Source: Deltaproteobacteria bacterium
GTDB taxonomy: Bacteria; UBA10199; DSSB01
Assembly (NCBI GenBank): GCA_021772695.1
Contig: JAJFLL010000208.1
Location: forward strand, 1 to 7,399
DNA: 7,399 bases
Direction: 5' to 3'
Every line of letters starts with the position of its first letter. Within the stretch, counting starts at the first letter, position 1. The translations under genes and the position numbers were made by a program. Shown here in pieces: positions 5,115 through 7,399 of the stretch. The notes beneath the pieces were generated by a model. It was not told the DNA's origin and did no database searches. It saw only the letters and a list, made by a program, of their open reading frames with translations.

Positions 5115-6587
5115 ATGGGTCATTTACAAAAGGGCAGGTGGGCAGAATCGGCGTTCCCGACAGACAAAAGTGGAAATTTCACTCGGGAACCGACAAAGTT
5201 TCGAGACAAAATATTATCCCAACCTGAGGCCAGATTTAAGCCCGAGGCCAATCGATATCATCTGTATGTATCTTTCGCCTGCCCTTGGGCACACCGTACT
5301 TTAATAATGCGGAAACTTAAGGGGCTTGAAGATGTGATCTCCATCTCAGTGGTAGATCCCCATATGGGAAAAACCGGTTGGCATTTTAGTGAAGCCGAAG
5401 GGTGCATCCCTGATTCACTTTTTGGCGCGAAAAATTTATTTGAAATTTACCTCAAGGCCGATCCCGATGCTACTACCCGGGTGACCGTTCCCGTATTATG
5501 GGACAAACAAGAAAATACCATCGTCAATAATGAATCCCGTGAGATTATGCGCATGTTGGATACTCAGTTTGAGGCTTTGGCCACCACCCAACAGAAATTT
5601 TATTTTTCTGAAATAGAGCAGAAAATAGAAAGTTGTATCGATGAAATTTATGAACCGATCAATAACGGCGTCTATCGATGTGGCTTTGCCCAAAATCAAG
5701 AGTCCTATGAACGGGCCATGGGTGAATTATTTCCTAAATTAGAAGAATTGGAATTACGCCTCAGTCACCAGCCTTATTTGTGTGGCAGCAAATTAACCGA
5801 AGCCGATTGGTGCCTATTTACCACCTTAATTCGCTTTGATCTGGTTTATTTCTTACATTACAAATGCAACCTGAAACGAATCCAAGATTTTCCAAATTTA
5901 TGGCATTATTTGCGGCATTTATTTCGAATTCCCGGGGTAGCTGAAACTTGTCATTTTGATCATATTAAAACTCATTATTATTGGAGTCACGAGTCCGTCA
6001 ATCCGCACCGTATTATTCCTGTAGGTCCTAAGGCACCGTGGTGGGAACAAATGGGTCGTCTAGAACCCTATCAGGGACGATATCTAAAAATAATTGAAGA
6101 AGATGGCTGGGAATACGTGGAGCGAGCCGCGAGCGACGGTGCAGTGGTCATGGTGCCGGTAAGTAAGGAAGGGAAGTTGATCTTGGTAGAACAATACCGG
6201 GTTCCTCTGCAACGAAAGGTTTTGGAATTTCCGGCAGGCCTGATCAATGACCAGAAAAGTCAAATAAAGGAGACCTGGCAAGAGGCAGCTAGCCGAGAGT
6301 TGATGGAAGAAACCGGTTATCAAGCTACCGAATGGGAACAGCTCACGGTTGGGCCTCCCAGCCCTGGGTTAAGCAATGAGCAGGTGATTCTTGCCCTGAG
6401 TACAGGTGTTTTAAAGAAGGGGCCAGGCGGTGGGGTAGAAGGAGAACAGATAAAGGTCATTGAGGTGGATATGGCAAAGATCAGAAATTTTTTAGCGGAC
6501 TATGTGGTCTCTGGAGGCATAGTGGATCCAAAAATTTATGCCGGCCTGTACTTCCTACAGGCTTCTAAGGAACTTGGTAAATTGTAA
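5115..6587 (+). CDS. Glutathionyl-hydroquinone reductase fused to ADP-ribose-type Nudix hydrolase
   Basis: A 490-residue protein with two complete enzyme modules. Residues 1-305 are a Xi-class glutathione transferase (YqjG/ECM4 type), which reduces glutathionyl-hydroquinones using glutathione. The catalytic Cys56 lies in C-P-W-A-H-R, followed by the N-N-E-S-R-E-I-M segment, an all-helical C-terminal domain with L-T-E-A-D-W, and the family's closing N-P-H-R-I-I-P-V-G-P at 296-305. Residues 309-490 are a Nudix hydrolase of the ADP-ribose pyrophosphatase type: Y-V-E-R, V-E-Q-Y-R, E-F-P-A-G, a Nudix box ending R394-E-L-M-E-E-T-G-Y402 with Glu386, Glu395, Glu398 and Glu399 present, and a following P-P-S-P-G-L-S-N-E. 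The loop between Gly375 and Glu386 is 5 residues longer than canonical. The ATG at 5115 has AAAGGA 8 bases upstream and matches the family's M-G start; a GTG at 5073 would lie in the promoter. The junction shows no stop codon or frameshift. Typical members of each family stand alone. Confidence 0.93.
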   Translation: MGHLQKGRWAESAFPTDKSGNFTREPTKFRDKILSQPEARFKPEANRYHLYVSFACPWAHRTLIMRKLKGLEDVISISVVDPHMGKTGWHFSEAEGCIPDSLFGAKNLFEIYLKADPDATTRVTVPVLWDKQENTIVNNESREIMRMLDTQFEALATTQQKFYFSEIEQKIESCIDEIYEPINNGVYRCGFAQNQESYERAMGELFPKLEELELRLSHQPYLCGSKLTEADWCLFTTLIRFDLVYFLHYKCNLKRIQDFPNLWHYLRHLFRIPGVAETCHFDHIKTHYYWSHESVNPHRIIPVGPKAPWWEQMGRLEPYQGRYLKIIEEDGWEYVERAASDGAVVMVPVSKEGKLILVEQYRVPLQRKVLEFPAGLINDQKSQIKETWQEAASRELMEETGYQATEWEQLTVGPPSPGLSNEQVILALSTGVLKKGPGGGVEGEQIKVIEVDMAKIRNFLADYVVSGGIVDPKIYAGLYFLQASKELGKL

Positions 6588-6600
6588 AACAAATTTCGAT

Positions 6601-6638
6601 GTCATCGGGTCGATGGTGTTTTTAATTTTTTAATTTTT
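6601..6638 (+). terminator. Possible weak terminator after the reductase-Nudix gene
   Basis: A short stem (CATCG at 6603-6607 with CGATG at 6611-6615, extendable by two G-U pairs) is followed by a T-rich run from 6619. It lies 14 bases beyond the stop at 6587 and inside the last codons of the convergent gene. The stem is short, so termination may be inefficient. Confidence 0.35.
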
Positions 6639-7192
6639 CTTTCGAGGAGGCCAGTTAGTTGCTGCATGCGATAGTAGGAATAGGCCATGGTTTCACGGAT
6701 TAGAAATTGTATTTTTGTTCTCCAGGATTGAAAGGCACTGTGCTCCGTGGGTGCAGGTTGGGCGTTTATTTTCAAAGAATCGGCCAAAAGCATGGCTCGT
6801 TTTAAGTGAAAGGGGTCGCTTACGATAAGCAAAGGTCCGATAGGGTGGCTAGGTAATAACTTTTGCGTATAATAGAGATTTTCTAAAGTGTTTTGAGAGT
6901 GATTTTCTATCAAAATCGCCGTATCGGGAACACCCGCGGCAATGGCCTCCATACGGCCAACTTCGGCCTGTGAGGGTTTTCCGGGGCCTCCGGTAAAAAT
7001 AAGTTTTTCTACGGTTCCGGATTTATAAAGCTGAACCGCCTTTTTAATTCTTCCTGCATAGACCGGGGTGGGGCGTTCACCATGACTTGTCGCCCCTAGC
7101 ACAGCGGCGTATTTTGTTTTTTGGATCACAACATCGCCCTCAGGAAAATGCCCAATTTGCCAAGCGGTCCAAAGAAAGTAGACGGCCCCCAA
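6602..7192 (-). CDS. DUF218 (ElyC/SanA/YdcF-family) envelope protein
   Basis: A protein of at least 196 residues of the DUF218 family, whose members SanA and ElyC act in envelope integrity and peptidoglycan or lipid-carrier metabolism. Landmarks, numbered from the TTG at 7192, are V-L-G-A near 31, R...A..LY..G followed by L-I-F-T-G-G (about 48-69), an E-V-G-R-M-E helix, G-V-P...I...E-N-H-S-Q-N-T-L-E-N, and I-V-S-D-P-F-H-L-K-R-A. The start is uncertain. The TTG has no ribosome binding site and cuts through a membrane anchor. The frame is open upstream to about 7252 and encodes I-K-K-L-L-L-A-A-C-L-L before the TTG, with no ATG, GTG or TTG. An ATT at 7234, one base after the upstream yjbQ-like stop and just after GGGGA, would give a neat single-pass membrane anchor. 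The gene converges on the reductase-Nudix gene with a 14-base gap. Confidence 0.88.
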   Translation of the reverse strand: MGAVYFLWTAWQIGHFPEGDVVIQKTKYAAVLGATSHGERPTPVYAGRIKKAVQLYKSGTVEKLIFTGGPGKPSQAEVGRMEAIAAGVPDTAILIENHSQNTLENLYYTQKLLPSHPIGPLLIVSDPFHLKRAMLLADSLKINAQPAPTEHSAFQSWRTKIQFLIRETMAYSYYRMQQLTGLLERKIKKLKTPSTR

Positions 7193-7235
7193 TAGGCAAG
7201 CGGCCAGGAGTAATTTTTTAATTGGTTTTTGAATA

Positions 7236-7399
7236 TTATTCCCCGATGATTTTTACCAAGACTCGTTTTTTACGCCGCCCATCAAATTCTCCATAAAATA
7301 TTTGTTCCCAGGGGCCAAAATCCAGTTCCCCATCAGTAATGGCCACCACGACCTCGCGTCCCATAATTTGCCTTTTAATATGGGCATCGGCATTGTCTT
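7236..7399 (-). CDS. yjbQ: YjbQ/UPF0047 family protein, C-terminal fragment
   Basis: The last 53 residues and stop codon of a gene that enters from the right edge; its 5' end is outside the window. The fragment shows the UPF0047 tail: D-N-A-D-A-H-I-K, M-G-R-E-V-V-V-A-I-T-D-G-E-L, G-P-W-E-Q-I-F-Y, E-F-D-G-R-R-K-K-R-V. Family members have weak thiamine-phosphate synthase activity and an uncertain physiological role. The stop at 7238-7236 nearly abuts the DUF218 reading frame, so the two genes are likely co-transcribed. The family call is confident although the piece is short. Confidence 0.88.
   Translation of the reverse strand, partial: DNADAHIKRQIMGREVVVAITDGELDFGPWEQIFYGEFDGRRKKRVLVKIIGE

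Overview
The window looks like a piece of chromosome from a Gram-negative bacterium of moderate GC content. A glutathionyl-hydroquinone reductase domain, ApaG, a YdiI-type hotdog thioesterase, an ElyC/SanA-type DUF218 protein and a diderm-style lipoprotein all fit a proteobacterium in the broad sense. A large secreted lamin-tail-like protein with a Cys-containing C-terminal sorting tail points towards the deltaproteobacterial, myxobacterial or Bdellovibrionota side. That placement is an inference from gene content only. I see no rRNA, tRNA, CRISPR array, insertion sequence or phage gene.

Left part (1-1096): a minus-strand lipoprotein gene runs off the left edge. It is followed by a 344-base, very AT-rich divergent intergenic region that probably carries the promoters of this gene and of the next one. 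Centre-left (1097-2815): a plus-strand gene for a 552-residue secreted protein has a signal peptide, an N-terminal beta-rich region, a pure (Gly-Asp)12 linker, a lamin-tail-like domain and a Cys/hydrophobic/Arg C-terminal anchor. It ends in a textbook intrinsic terminator.

Centre (2831-5066, minus strand): five tightly packed genes read right to left as one likely operon. They are a multi-pass membrane protein of unknown function, a DUF962/Mpo1-like protein (ATGA overlap), a hotdog acyl-CoA thioesterase (29-base overlap), ApaG (18-base gap) and an OsmC-family peroxidase (13-base gap). The spacing indicates co-transcription and translational coupling. The mix of a lipid-related enzyme pair with a peroxide-detoxifying protein hints at membrane-lipid or oxidative-stress upkeep, but that is only a hypothesis.

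Right part: diverging from this operon is a plus-strand gene (5115-6587) encoding what appears to be a natural fusion of a complete glutathionyl-hydroquinone reductase with an ADP-ribose-pyrophosphatase-type Nudix hydrolase. This is the most unusual item here. Its good sigma-70-like promoter (5060-5089) covers the start codon of the opposite operon. Converging on it from the right edge are a DUF218 envelope protein gene and the 3' end of a YjbQ/UPF0047 gene, also closely spaced and probably co-transcribed.
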